Origin: Flavobacteriaceae bacterium UJ101
GTDB lineage: Bacteria; Bacteroidota; Bacteroidia; Flavobacteriales; UJ101
Assembly (NCBI GenBank): GCA_001880285.1
Contig: CP016269.1
Location: forward strand, 620,001 to 684,000
DNA: 64,000 nt
Reading direction: 5' to 3'
Shown: positions 16,363 through 26,030 of the stretch, piece by piece
Position numbering within the stretch: the stretch's first letter is position 1
Layout of the letters: every line of letters starts with the position of its first letter
The notes under the pieces: model-generated
What the model saw: only the letters and a program-made list of their open reading frames with translations
Told to the model about the DNA's origin: nothing
Databases searched by the model: none
Made by a program: the position numbers and the translations under genes

Positions 16363-17487
16363 TTAAAGTGTTTTTATATAACTTCGTCGTGTTTTGTTTT
16401 GAACAGGATCATATGCACTCCAGAGTGCCTGAACATTTTTATTATCTTCTAACTCAGGGTTGGTTTCCATAAATTTGATACCATATTTTTCAAATGTTTT
16501 CCCCATTTCATTAAATAATATAGCTGTTACACCTTTACTTTGATGTTCTGGTTTTACACCTACTAAATAAAATGCTACTTTATCATTTTTTCTATTCGCT
16601 TTCAACAAATGATACCATCCAAAAGGGAACAATTTACCTCTCGCTTTTTGTAATGCTTTTGAGTAAGAAGGCATAGTAATAGCAAAAGCAATCATTTCTC
16701 CATCTTCATCAACTACTGCTGAAACATAATCAGGGTTAATAAAATTAATATACTTTTCGCGGTAATAATCAATTTGTTTTCGTGTAATAGGAACGTAAGA
16801 AGGAAGTACACTATACGTTGCATCTAGCAATTCAAACATAGGATCAACCAATTGTTTAAGCTCTGATTTATTTTTAAATTTCTTTGCCTTAAAGTTATAT
16901 CGTTTAGAAATTACCTCAGAAAACTTCACAATTTTTGGTGGTGTTACACCTCCTGGTAAGTCTATGGTATATTCTACCCAATCCAAATGTTTTCCATAAC
17001 CTAATTTTTCGAGGTGTTCAGCATAATAGGGATGATTATATAAAGTAACCATTGTTCCTATTTCATTAAATCCTTTAATTAAAAGCCCTGCTTTATCTAA
17101 ATTAGAAAACCCTACAGGACCTTCTACTTGTTTTAAATCATGTTGTTTTGCTATTTTTTCAACCTCAGCAATTAATGCCTTTGAAACATCAAGATCATCG
17201 ATAACATCATACCATCCAAACCGCATTTTAGAACGCCCTTGTTCTTTAACTTCTACCCAATTAATAATCGCAGCAATACGCCCAACAATCTTCCCTTTTT
17301 TATATGCTAAAAACAATCGAGCTTCTGCATTTTCAAAAACAGGATTTTTAGTTTCATCCAACGCTTCCATTTCATCTGAAATTAACGGTGGAATATAATA
17401 AGGGTTATCTTTATATAAATCTAACTGAAACTTTATAAATGCTTTTTTATCTTTTTTATTTTTAACTTCTCTTATTTCGATTCCCAT
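16363..17487 (-). CDS. GNAT-like N-acetyltransferase of unknown substrate
   Basis: With the ATG ending at 17487 the protein has 374 residues. It begins GIEIREVKNKKDKKAFIKF and contains NPYYIPPL, GRIAAI and a later segment FYLVGVKPEHQSKGVTAILFNEMG, which resembles the acetyl-CoA-binding motif of GNAT proteins. The family is widespread in Bacteroidota and, as I recall, is sometimes labelled GTP cyclohydrolase without support from sequence. An upstream ATG at 17520 exists, but a promoter -7 box (17508-17515) lies inside that extension, so the downstream start is preferred. Substrate unknown. Confidence 0.7.
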   Translation of the reverse strand: MGIEIREVKNKKDKKAFIKFQLDLYKDNPYYIPPLISDEMEALDETKNPVFENAEARLFLAYKKGKIVGRIAAIINWVEVKEQGRSKMRFGWYDVIDDLDVSKALIAEVEKIAKQHDLKQVEGPVGFSNLDKAGLLIKGFNEIGTMVTLYNHPYYAEHLEKLGYGKHLDWVEYTIDLPGGVTPPKIVKFSEVISKRYNFKAKKFKNKSELKQLVDPMFELLDATYSVLPSYVPITRKQIDYYREKYINFINPDYVSAVVDEDGEMIAFAITMPSYSKALQKARGKLFPFGWYHLLKANRKNDKVAFYLVGVKPEHQSKGVTAILFNEMGKTFEKYGIKFMETNPELEDNKNVQALWSAYDPVQNKTRRSYIKTL

Positions 17488-17507
17488 ATAAGTACTTCTT
17501 CCAACCA

Positions 17508-17515
17508 CAAAGATA
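17508..17515 (-). promoter_or_regulatory. -7 promoter box of the GNAT-like gene
   Basis: The minus strand reads TATCTTTG, a full match to TAnnTTTG, 20 bases before the preferred ATG. It argues against the longer reading frame start at 17520. No -33 TTTG is visible. Confidence 0.45.
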
Positions 17516-17730
17516 ATCATTTGTTCATAAAAAGCCAGTTTAAGTATTGATACTTCAAAAGTAATTTTTTTAACCGTTTACTTATAAAGGTTATACCTTT
17601 TATAGGGTACTTTTATTTCTCATTATATCCTTGAATTTATAACTTTTGAATCTCCATTTAAAAACTTTTCTTTTTATTCTATATCTAAAAAAGATTCTAT
17701 ATCTTTATGAAAACCATAAATAATTAAACT

Positions 17731-19257
17731 ATGCTTATTAAAACATACGGAAGTACTACTCATGGTGTAGATGCTATTACAATTATCATTGAAGTAAATA
17801 TCAACCAAGGAATTGGATATCATCTTGTCGGTCTTCCTGACAATGCAGTTCGAGAAAGTAGTTATCGTATCACATCTGCACTTGAAAATTGTGGTTACAA
17901 AATGCCTCGTAAAAAAATTATCATCAACATGGCTCCTGCCGATTTAAGAAAAGAAGGTGCTTCTTATGATTTAACTTTAGCTATTGGAATTCTTGCTGCT
18001 TCTGGACAAGTATTATCCGATCAACTTGATCATTATATTATTATGGGAGAATTATCATTAGACGGAAGTTTACAACCCATCAAAGGAGTTCTACCCATTG
18101 CTGTTCAAGCTAGAAAAGAAGGTTTTAAAGGTTTCATTTTACCAAAACAAAATGCTCAAGAAGCCGCCATAGTTAATGATTTAAATATTTATGGCGCTCG
18201 AAACATTCAAGAAGTTGTTGATTTTTTAAATAATGACTCCAATGCCATTCAACCTATTCAATTTGATACTCGAAAAGAATTTTATAAAAATTTAATACAA
18301 ATAGAGCATGATTTTTCTGATGTAAAAGGACAAGAAAACGTTAAAAGAGCTATGGAGATTGCCGCAGCAGGAGGTCATAACATCATTTTAATCGGACCAC
18401 CAGGATCTGGTAAAACCATGCTTGCAAAACGTATGCCCTCTATTTTACCTCCTCTTAGCTTACAAGAAGCACTAGAGACAACTAAAATTCATTCTATCAT
18501 TGGAAAAACAAATGATAAAGGGCTCATAACTACACGTCCTTTCAGAAGTCCTCATCATACTATATCAGATGTTGCACTTGTTGGTGGAGGTAGCTATCCA
18601 CAACCTGGAGAAATTTCTTTGGCTCATAACGGTATTTTATTTTTGGATGAACTACCTGAATTTAAGCGTACAGTATTAGAAGTTATGCGTCAGCCTTTAG
18701 AAGATCGTGAAGTGACCTTATCTCGAGCAAAATTTACTATTACATATCCCGCTAGTTTAATGTTAGTTGCTTCTATGAACCCTTCTCCTTCTGGCTATTT
18801 TATTGATGATCCTAAAAACACTTCTACTCCTATAGAAATAGAACGTTATCGAAACAAAATTTCAGGGCCCTTATTAGATCGTATTGATTTACATATTGAA
18901 GTTACACCTGTTCCTTTTGACAAATTATCAGAGGAACGAAAAGGTGAAAAAAGTATTGAAATTCGAAAACGTGTTACAAAAGCTCGAAACATACAAAATA
19001 AACGCTTTGACAAACTGAATCAAATCCATTATAATGCTCAAATGGGTCCTAAACAGTTAGACCAATTTTGTAAATTGGATGAAACAAGTATTCAATTACT
19101 TAAAATAGCTATGGAACGCTTAAATTTATCAGCACGAGCTTACGATCGTATTTTGCGTGTCGCACGAACCATCGCCGATTTAGCTGAGGAAAAAGATTTA
19201 CAATCCAATCATATTGCAGAAGCCATTCAATATCGTAGTTTAGATCGGGAAATATAA
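17731..19257 (+). CDS. comM: ComM/YifB family magnesium chelatase-like AAA+ ATPase
   Basis: The 508-residue protein has an N-terminal Lon-like ChlI domain (about 1-170), a central AAA+ ATPase domain with Walker A GPPGSGKTMLAKR near residue 229 and Walker B-like ILFLDELPEF near residue 305, and a C-terminal magnesium-chelatase-type domain. ComM is a hexameric helicase that promotes branch migration during natural transformation in Vibrio and Haemophilus. Its role in non-competent bacteria is not settled. It stands alone on the plus strand. Confidence 0.92.
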   Translation: MLIKTYGSTTHGVDAITIIIEVNINQGIGYHLVGLPDNAVRESSYRITSALENCGYKMPRKKIIINMAPADLRKEGASYDLTLAIGILAASGQVLSDQLDHYIIMGELSLDGSLQPIKGVLPIAVQARKEGFKGFILPKQNAQEAAIVNDLNIYGARNIQEVVDFLNNDSNAIQPIQFDTRKEFYKNLIQIEHDFSDVKGQENVKRAMEIAAAGGHNIILIGPPGSGKTMLAKRMPSILPPLSLQEALETTKIHSIIGKTNDKGLITTRPFRSPHHTISDVALVGGGSYPQPGEISLAHNGILFLDELPEFKRTVLEVMRQPLEDREVTLSRAKFTITYPASLMLVASMNPSPSGYFIDDPKNTSTPIEIERYRNKISGPLLDRIDLHIEVTPVPFDKLSEERKGEKSIEIRKRVTKARNIQNKRFDKLNQIHYNAQMGPKQLDQFCKLDETSIQLLKIAMERLNLSARAYDRILRVARTIADLAEEKDLQSNHIAEAIQYRSLDREI

Positions 19258-19326
19258 AATACTCCAAATTAATCTGTACCTTTATATGCAAAACAAACCT
19301 CTTTATCACAATTTTAATAAAAACGT

Positions 19327-19806
19327 ATGGAATATTTAGCTTTAGCAAGAGTTATTCATGTATTAGCTGTTGTTTTATGGATTGGTGGAGTAGCTATGGT
19401 TACAACTGTCATTATTCCTTCTGTAAAAAAAATGAAATCCAAAGAAGAACAAATCAAAACCTTTGAGCAAATTGAAGGAAGATTTGCTTTACAAGCCAAA
19501 ATCACAACCTTGCTTACAGGCTTATCTGGACTCTATATGCTATATTATCTGAATGCTTGGGATCGATTTTTTGATGCTAGCTATTGGTGGATGCATGCTA
19601 TGGTATTCGTTTGGTTTATCTTTACATTGGTTTTGTACGTTCTTGAACCTTTAGTGTTACACAAATTATTTAAACAATATGCTATAGAAAATCCAAAAAA
19701 AACTTTTGATTTCATACATAAAGCACATTGGTTTTTATTAATATTAAGTTTGCTTACAATAGCTGGTGCTATTGCTGGATGTCATGGTTGGTTCTTTTTT
19801 CATTAA
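19327..19806 (+). CDS. Four-helix membrane protein, CopD-like
   Basis: The 159-residue protein has four predicted membrane helices, the first beginning LARVIHVLAVVLWIGGVAM. The RVIHVLAVVLWIGG motif with a helix-embedded histidine resembles CopD/DUF2269-type membrane proteins, in which histidines may bind haem or metal. Further helix-associated histidines are at HAMVF, HKLF, HKAHWF and GCHGW. No function can be assigned. Its stop codon overlaps that of the convergent PLP-binding protein gene by four bases. Confidence 0.55.
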   Translation: MEYLALARVIHVLAVVLWIGGVAMVTTVIIPSVKKMKSKEEQIKTFEQIEGRFALQAKITTLLTGLSGLYMLYYLNAWDRFFDASYWWMHAMVFVWFIFTLVLYVLEPLVLHKLFKQYAIENPKKTFDFIHKAHWFLLILSLLTIAGAIAGCHGWFFFH

Positions 19807-20474
19807 ACAGCATAATTCCGAGCCCCAAAAATTGAGCTTCCTACTCGCACCATAGTACTCCCTTCTTCTATTGCTATTGGATAATCACCACTCATACCCA
19901 TTGAAATGGTTTTTAATTGTTTATCTTTAAGAATTAGTTGTTCATTTAACCCATCAAAAATCGTTTTGAGTGTTTTAAATTCATTTCGTATCTGATTTTC
20001 ATCATCAGTAAAAGTTGCCATTCCCATAACGCCTTCTATAGAAATATTTTCCATCTGATTAAATTCTTGTGAATCTAAAATCGTAATAGCCTCTTCCTGT
20101 GATAATCCAAATTTAGAATCTTCTTCAGCAATTTTAATTTGTAATAAACATTTTATAATACGATTGTGTCTTTGGGCTTGTTTATTAATTTCTTGTAGTA
20201 GCTTTAAATTATCAACCCCATGAATTAAATCTACAAAATGCGCCATATATTTTACTTTATTACGTTGTAAATGCCCAATCATATGCCACTCAATATCCTG
20301 AGGGAGCACTTCATATTTACCACACATTTCTTGTACCTTATTTTCTCCAAAAACTCTTTGTCCTGCTTCATAAGCTTCTTCAATAGCTTCGACAGGTTTT
20401 GTTTTAGAAACCGCTACTAATGTTACATTCTCTGGAAGGGTATTCTCTATATGCTGTAGATTTTCTTTAATCAT
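19803..20474 (-). CDS. YggS/PLPBP family pyridoxal-phosphate-binding protein
   Basis: This cytoplasmic single-domain TIM-barrel protein of 223 residues contributes to vitamin B6 homeostasis. The PLP lysine is in LVAVSKTKPVE near residue 24. The family signatures FGENKVQE, WHMIGHLQRNKVK, SIEGVMGMATF and SMGMSGDYPIAIEEGSTMVRVGSSIFG are all present. It is convergent with the CopD-like gene. The start ATG is followed by IKENLQHIE and gives the normal length. Confidence 0.93.
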   Translation of the reverse strand: MIKENLQHIENTLPENVTLVAVSKTKPVEAIEEAYEAGQRVFGENKVQEMCGKYEVLPQDIEWHMIGHLQRNKVKYMAHFVDLIHGVDNLKLLQEINKQAQRHNRIIKCLLQIKIAEEDSKFGLSQEEAITILDSQEFNQMENISIEGVMGMATFTDDENQIRNEFKTLKTIFDGLNEQLILKDKQLKTISMGMSGDYPIAIEEGSTMVRVGSSIFGARNYAV

Positions 20475-20588
20475 CGTATCCTATTTTCTATTTTCAAAGG
20501 TATTAAATTCTAACACAACCTTTCAAAAATACACTTCTACTTTTATTTTTTTACAAAAAATAGTATCTTTCTACTTTATAGAAAACTT

Positions 20589-23147
20589 ATGAAATTAAAT
20601 TTATTCCATGCCGTATTGGTTGTATTGTTCTTGGTATCTTGTAAAAAAGAACCTCAGCAAATAACATATGAAGAAGGTATTTCATCACAACTAGCTGAAA
20701 AACGTTTTAAAACTATTTCAAACGTAGTATATCAATACACTTTTGATATCCCTGAAAAAAAAGAAATTCCTATTGAAGCCTCCGCTACAATACAATTTAA
20801 TGTATCAGATACCTCAGAAGATCTAGCACTGGATTTCACTGAAAAGACTATCCATTCAATTCATGTAAATTCTAAAAAAGTTACAACTCAATTAAAATCT
20901 CAACATCTTATTCTTCCAAAAGAACAATTAAAATTAGGACAAAACTCCATTGACATACAATTTACAGCAGGGAATTTATCGCTGAATCGAAATGATGAAT
21001 TTTTATATACCTTATTAGTTCCTGCTCGAGCTTCTTCTGTTTTTCCTTGCTTTGATCAACCTGATATTAAAGCACGTTATAAATTAACTTTGTTAGTTCC
21101 TCAAAAATGGGAAACTATTGCTAATGGTAAAAAGGTTTCTACAACTATACAAAATAATAGGAAAGAAGTTATTTATTCTAAAACTAAACCCATTTCAACC
21201 TATTTATTCGCTTTTGCAGCAGGAAAATTTAATTCTATTGAACGAGAAATAGATGGGCGAAAATTTGTCTTATATCATCGTGAAACTGATCTAGAAAAAG
21301 TAAATCGTAATTTGGATGCTATTTTTAATTTACATGCTAAAGCTTATAACTGGTTAGAAGATTATACAGATATAAAAAATCCCTATCAAGATTATGAATT
21401 CGTTGCTATCCCTTCTTTTCAATATGGAGGAATGGAACATCCTGGATCCATTTGGTATCGAGCTAGTAGTTTGTTTTTAGAAAAAGATCCTACACGCATG
21501 GCTCAAATGAATCGTGCTAATTTAATTGCTCATGAAGTAGCTCATATGTGGTTCGGGAATCTCGTTACCATGAAATGGTTTGACGATGTATGGTTAAAAG
21601 AGGTTTTTGCTAATTTTATGGCGGGAAAAATCATTCAACCTGATTTTAAAGATATTGACCATCAATTATTATTTATTGAATCTAATTATCCTTCTGCTTA
21701 TCGAGTTGATCGTACTGAAGGAACACATCCTGTTCAACAAAAATTAGATAACTTAAACAATGCGGGATCTTTGTACGGGCGTATTATCTACAATAAAGCT
21801 CCTATTTTAATCAATCATCTAGAAAATAAAATCGGAGAGAAAAACTTACAAAAAGGATTACAAGAGTATTTAAAAACGTATCAAAATTCTAATGCTACGT
21901 GGGATAATTTAATCACAATCCTAGGTGAAGTCTCAAATCAAGATTTATCATTATGGAATCAATATTGGGTAAAATCCTCAGGAATGCCTCACTATACAAT
22001 TAATCTAGATGATAAAAATAATTTGACTATTAATCAAATTGGAACTATATATGAACAACAATTAAACATTGAGGTTATAAAAGATTCTAAAATTGTGGAA
22101 ACACAATCTATTTTAGTCAATCAAAAAACACAACAAATTCCTCTTAACACAACGCAACCTGATTTTATTAATCTTTTTGGGAATCATGATGAATATGGGT
22201 ATTATGAATTAGATTCTAAATATATTAATTGGTTATTAAGTCACATCAATCAAGAGGTTCATGATGCTAAAAGATATGTTTATTGGCTTATATTAAATGA
22301 GAATTTTTTACATGCTAAAATTCCTCCAACACAATTATTAAATACAGCTTTGGAAACTATACAATACGAAAAAAATTCATTTATTCTTAACAAAGCTCTT
22401 TCAATAGTTAATTCTATTCATAAAATATATTTAAATTCCCCTAAAGAACAATCCTCTTTAGAAAATAGTGAAAATATTATTTGGGATCGCTTAATAAATG
22501 AATCTAACACTAGTTTAAAACGTTCTTTATGGAATACCTATCGATCTTTAGCTTCTAGCCCAAACGGTTTAGACAAAGTATATAAAATTTGGACTAAAGA
22601 GGAAAAGATTGAAGGACTTGACTTTTCAGAAAATGATCAAATAGCCATGAGTCAAAGTTTAATTTTAAACCAACACCCTAATTGGGAACTTATTTTAAAT
22701 GAGCAATCAAAAAAAATACAAAATCCTGACCGTAAAAAAAGATATGAGTTCCTGTCAGACGCTCTTGCTAATGATGCTTCAAAAAACGATATCTTTTTCA
22801 AGAAAATCCAACTTGCTAAAAATAGAGAAATAGAAAATTGGGTTAGTGACGGACTGGCTTTTCTTCATTATCCAAATCACAATACAAATTCGGTCAACTA
22901 TTTAATCCCAACTCTCGAACTTCTAGAAGAAATACAACAAACAGGTGATATATTCTTTCCTAATGCTGTATTAAGAAGTTCTTTTGGATATCATTCAAGC
23001 AATGAAGCAGTTGAAAATATTGAACAATTTTTACAAAATCACCCTGATTATCCAGAGAAATTAGAAAAGAAAATCCAACAAAATGCTGATTTAGTCATTC
23101 GAAATAACATGATTTATAATCAATATATAAAAGAGAAGAAAGACTAA
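20589..23147 (+). CDS. M1 family metallopeptidase, lipoprotein
   Basis: The 852-residue protein starts with a lipoprotein signal (lipobox LVSC, cysteine near residue 18) followed by KKEPQ, so it is anchored to a membrane. The M1 aminopeptidase catalytic site is visible: a GGMEHPG exopeptidase motif near residue 280 and the zinc motif HEVAHMWFGN near 314, with the third ligand in LKEVFANF near 337. An N-terminal beta-sandwich and a long C-terminal helical region are implied by length. The lysine- and acid-rich residues after the lipid cysteine could act as a surface-export signal. It likely degrades peptides in the envelope or outside. Confidence 0.9.
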   Translation: MKLNLFHAVLVVLFLVSCKKEPQQITYEEGISSQLAEKRFKTISNVVYQYTFDIPEKKEIPIEASATIQFNVSDTSEDLALDFTEKTIHSIHVNSKKVTTQLKSQHLILPKEQLKLGQNSIDIQFTAGNLSLNRNDEFLYTLLVPARASSVFPCFDQPDIKARYKLTLLVPQKWETIANGKKVSTTIQNNRKEVIYSKTKPISTYLFAFAAGKFNSIEREIDGRKFVLYHRETDLEKVNRNLDAIFNLHAKAYNWLEDYTDIKNPYQDYEFVAIPSFQYGGMEHPGSIWYRASSLFLEKDPTRMAQMNRANLIAHEVAHMWFGNLVTMKWFDDVWLKEVFANFMAGKIIQPDFKDIDHQLLFIESNYPSAYRVDRTEGTHPVQQKLDNLNNAGSLYGRIIYNKAPILINHLENKIGEKNLQKGLQEYLKTYQNSNATWDNLITILGEVSNQDLSLWNQYWVKSSGMPHYTINLDDKNNLTINQIGTIYEQQLNIEVIKDSKIVETQSILVNQKTQQIPLNTTQPDFINLFGNHDEYGYYELDSKYINWLLSHINQEVHDAKRYVYWLILNENFLHAKIPPTQLLNTALETIQYEKNSFILNKALSIVNSIHKIYLNSPKEQSSLENSENIIWDRLINESNTSLKRSLWNTYRSLASSPNGLDKVYKIWTKEEKIEGLDFSENDQIAMSQSLILNQHPNWELILNEQSKKIQNPDRKKRYEFLSDALANDASKNDIFFKKIQLAKNREIENWVSDGLAFLHYPNHNTNSVNYLIPTLELLEEIQQTGDIFFPNAVLRSSFGYHSSNEAVENIEQFLQNHPDYPEKLEKKIQQNADLVIRNNMIYNQYIKEKKD

Positions 23148-23150
23148 AAG

Positions 23151-23184
23151 AAAAAAGAGTAAGAAGGTTATCTTACTCTTTTTT
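23151..23184. terminator. Bidirectional terminator between M1 peptidase and NhaC genes
   Basis: A perfect 14-bp stem (arms 23151-23164 and 23171-23184, core AGAGTAAGA/TCTTACTCT) with A and T runs on both sides lies between the two convergent genes. Confidence 0.85.
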
Positions 23185-23205
23185 CTTATATTAAAAACTC
23201 CATTT

Positions 23206-24675
23206 TTAGCTTTCCTTCAATTTTCGAATCTTATATCCTATTGCTGCTATTAACAAAGTCATGAATGGACTTATTAAATTAAAAAATGCATAAGGTAAAT
23301 AAGCCATAACATCAACTGTTAGAACAGTACTTTGATAGGCTCCACAGGTATTCCAAGGAATCAATACAGAAGTTACTGTACCCGAATCTTCTAAAGTTCT
23401 TGATAGATTTTCTGGAGCTAACCCTTTTTCTCTATAAGCCTCTTTAAACATTCTTCCTGGTACTACAATAGCCAAATATTGATCAGAAGCTAACACATTC
23501 AATCCTATGCAGGAAGCTACAGTACTTGCAAATAATCCAAAAACACCTTTAGCAACCCTTAATAATTCATAACTTAATTTTTCTAATGCTCCAATAGCTT
23601 GCATTGCTCCTCCAAAAATCATTGCACTTACAATCAAAAATATGGTATTTAACATTCCTGCCATTCCACCCGATGAAAACAATTGTCTATCATCTAAAAC
23701 AGCATTTCCTGTTTCAATATATAAATCTCCTGTAATGGTTTGCATACTCAATTGATAGATTGATTTTACATTTAATGAAGCATCTCCTGTTTCACCTGCT
23801 GCTATTTTAATTAAATCACTCATTAATTCTTGTTGAAAAATAAGAGCGAACAAGACCCCTAATAAAACACCTATTAATAGTGCAACAAAAGGTTTTATTT
23901 TTCTAATTATTAAACCTACCACAACAATAGGAACTACAAAAAGCCATGGTGTAATATTAAATCTTCCCGCCATAGCTTGTAACATTTCATCTGATGAAAC
24001 TCCTCCATTCGTTTCTAAAGAAAACCCTAAAAACAGGAAAAGTATTAATGTTATCACAATAGAAGGAAATGTTGTAATTGTCATATATTTAATATGTGTT
24101 ATCAAATCTGTCCCAGCCATCGCAGGGGCTAAATTGGTAGTATCTGACATGGGAGACATTTTATCTCCAAAATAAGCACCTGAAATAACAGCTCCTGCTG
24201 TCATTGCAGAATCAATTCCTAATGAATTTCCAATTCCAATTAATGCTATACCAATCGTTGCGCTTGTCGTCCACGAACTCCCTGTAGCAATTGAAACCAA
24301 CGCTGCTATAATAACCGAAGCAAAAAGAAAAATGGTTGGATTCAAAATTTGCATTCCATAATAAATCATTGCGGGAACAATTCCACTTAACATCCAGGTC
24401 CCTGCTAAAGCCCCTACTAATAATAATATAAGTATCGCAGGAACTGTTTCTCTAATATTTTCACTAATTCCCTCTAAAATTTTAGAAAAAGGAATTTTAA
24501 TAAAATACGCTATAATCATTGCTGTTCCTGCTCCTAAAATTAAACCAAATTGATTCGGACCTTCAGCAGCTCCATCACCAAAAACTTGATAATTGACAGC
24601 TAAAAAAAAGATTAAAACAACAATAGGTATTAGGGATTCTATTAAAGATATAGGTCTTTCTTGTCTCATATGCAT
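23206..24675 (-). CDS. nhaC: Na+/H+ antiporter, NhaC family
   Basis: This polytopic inner-membrane protein has 489 residues and roughly a dozen membrane segments. Characteristic segments include ATGSSWTTSATIGIALIGIG, SGAYFGDKMSPMSDTTNLAPA and SVLIPWNTCGAYQ, all typical of NhaC antiporters, which exchange Na+ (in some members malate or lactate) for protons. Two ATGs lie two codons apart at the start (24675 or 24669). It is convergent with the M1 peptidase gene and has no obvious operon partner. Confidence 0.9.
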   Translation of the reverse strand: MHMRQERPISLIESLIPIVVLIFFLAVNYQVFGDGAAEGPNQFGLILGAGTAMIIAYFIKIPFSKILEGISENIRETVPAILILLLVGALAGTWMLSGIVPAMIYYGMQILNPTIFLFASVIIAALVSIATGSSWTTSATIGIALIGIGNSLGIDSAMTAGAVISGAYFGDKMSPMSDTTNLAPAMAGTDLITHIKYMTITTFPSIVITLILFLFLGFSLETNGGVSSDEMLQAMAGRFNITPWLFVVPIVVVGLIIRKIKPFVALLIGVLLGVLFALIFQQELMSDLIKIAAGETGDASLNVKSIYQLSMQTITGDLYIETGNAVLDDRQLFSSGGMAGMLNTIFLIVSAMIFGGAMQAIGALEKLSYELLRVAKGVFGLFASTVASCIGLNVLASDQYLAIVVPGRMFKEAYREKGLAPENLSRTLEDSGTVTSVLIPWNTCGAYQSTVLTVDVMAYLPYAFFNLISPFMTLLIAAIGYKIRKLKES

Positions 24676-24784
24676 GATTTATTGCTGGAAAGTACAAAAA
24701 TCCTTTTGCTTATACAATTATTAAATATTTTTTGTGAAATACTTAAGAAAGTGCTATATTACTTTGACTCAAACTATTTAAATT

Positions 24785-25342
24785 ATGAAATTTCTATTGT
24801 TACTTTTATTCTTCCCTCATTTTTCTTTTACTCAAGAGCTATTTTTTCAAGAAAATTTTGATCAAATGACCTTTGGAAATTCATTTAACCATAATTGGGT
24901 TGTGAAAAATATTGAAGGGAAAAATTCATGGCGCATTTCTTCTCATAAGAATTCTAAAACAAAACTTTATGCCAAAATATCAGGCTATAAAGGTTCTGAA
25001 AAAGAAGAAGATTGGCTTATATTAAAACAAGATCTAACTCATTGTTATAACGCTTCATTACAATTTGAAACTGCTACAGGATTTTATCAACACCATGGGT
25101 TAAGTGTATGGATCCATGATTCAGAAAATATTTCTCAAGGGGAAAAAATAGATTCTATAAAATTAGCTTCTGAAGAAAATATAAAAGCATATTCTTTTTC
25201 TCCTTTTGTATCCTCTCAGAGAATAAATGTATCAGCGTTTTGTGGTGGCATGTTTTATTTGGGCTTTCGTTATTTAGGAAATAATTCTAATGAATCTACC
25301 GTGTTTGAACTCGATAATATCCAGATCTGGATTAATGAATAA
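24785..25342 (+). CDS. Secreted protein with choice-of-anchor J-like jelly-roll domain
   Basis: The 185-residue protein has a signal peptide (KFLLLLLFFPHFSF, cleavage near residue 16). The mature part begins FFQENFDQ, continues NHNWVVKNIEGKNSWRISS, DWLILKQDL and CYNASLQFETATGF, and ends TVFELDNIQIWINE. That order (E-x-F near the start, a W-x-I segment, DWLI, and a closing D-N-I strand) is characteristic of choice-of-anchor J/cleaved-adhesin carbohydrate-binding-like domains in Bacteroidota. There is no type IX sorting domain at the C-terminus. Function unknown. Confidence 0.6.
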   Translation: MKFLLLLLFFPHFSFTQELFFQENFDQMTFGNSFNHNWVVKNIEGKNSWRISSHKNSKTKLYAKISGYKGSEKEEDWLILKQDLTHCYNASLQFETATGFYQHHGLSVWIHDSENISQGEKIDSIKLASEENIKAYSFSPFVSSQRINVSAFCGGMFYLGFRYLGNNSNESTVFELDNIQIWINE

Positions 25343-25408
25343 AAATCCTTAAACCACCCCGTTAAAATTTATAGTTCTTGAAAAGGTAGTTTAAGAATTA
25401 GCCCTTTA

Positions 25409-25927
25409 TTATTTTCCTAGATCTAAATCAATGGCTTCAATCAATTTAGGATCATCCGCATGAATGGCTCTAAACAATTTAATTGAACCATCTTTACCTA
25501 CAACCATATATCGTGGAATCCAATCTAAATCAATATCACTAGTAAAAGCATGCTTTTTCCAATCTTTCAACCCTTTAAACCAAAAGTGGTTTCCTTTTAA
25601 ACCGTATTTTTCAATAGCAGCTTTCCATTGGTTCTCGTTTCGATCTAAAGATAAAAAAGCATACCCAATCTGGTCTCCATACTTAGTTTGTAAAGCTTGA
25701 ACTTTAGGCATTCCTTTAATACAATCACCACACCATGCTGCCCATAAATCAATAAAAGTAGTTTGACCTTTTGTTTGATCTAAAACCTCTTGAATAGTTA
25801 CTTCTTTTCCTTGTCCATCAAATAAAGTAGCTTGTAAAGCTTCGTTGGAAAAAGCAGTCTTATCTTGTGTTTTACAAGAAACTAAAGCTAATAGACTGCA
25901 TACTATACCTAATATTATTCTTTTCAT
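25409..25927 (-). CDS. TlpA-like thioredoxin-fold lipoprotein
   Basis: The 172-residue protein has a lipoprotein signal peptide with lipobox LVSC (cysteine near residue 19) and a thioredoxin fold with active site WCGDC in LWAAWCGDCIKGMPKVQ. TlpA/ResA-like members are extracytoplasmic thiol-disulfide reductases acting on apo-cytochromes or oxidised proteins. The middle portion FWFKGLKDWKKHAFTSDIDLDWIPRYMVV includes the cis-proline segment. It is monocistronic, and its redox partner cannot be identified in the window. Confidence 0.85.
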   Translation of the reverse strand: MKRIILGIVCSLLALVSCKTQDKTAFSNEALQATLFDGQGKEVTIQEVLDQTKGQTTFIDLWAAWCGDCIKGMPKVQALQTKYGDQIGYAFLSLDRNENQWKAAIEKYGLKGNHFWFKGLKDWKKHAFTSDIDLDWIPRYMVVGKDGSIKLFRAIHADDPKLIEAIDLDLGK

Positions 25928-25982
25928 ATTCTTTTTCTTTTATTAGACAGTTAAATCTTGATAAACTTACATTATACAAGAA

Positions 25983-26011
25983 AAAAAGGATTGAAAAAAT
26001 CAATCCTTTTT
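25983..26011 (-). terminator. Intrinsic terminator of icd
   Basis: A perfect 12-bp stem (AAAAAGGATTGA/TCAATCCTTTTT) with a 5-base loop lies 20 bases after the icd stop and is followed by Ts on the minus strand. Confidence 0.8.
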
Positions 26012-26030
26012 AATTTATTTTATACAAAAA

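Noticed and set aside
24661-24861. 66-residue plus-strand frame at the nhaC start
   Set aside because: It overlaps both the start of nhaC and the following secreted-protein gene in another frame, with no recognisable features.
25342-25400. Terminator between the anchor-J-like gene and the TlpA-like gene
   Set aside because: The only inverted repeat (CTTAAACCACC with GGTAGTTTAAG) has a mismatch and a loop over 25 bases.
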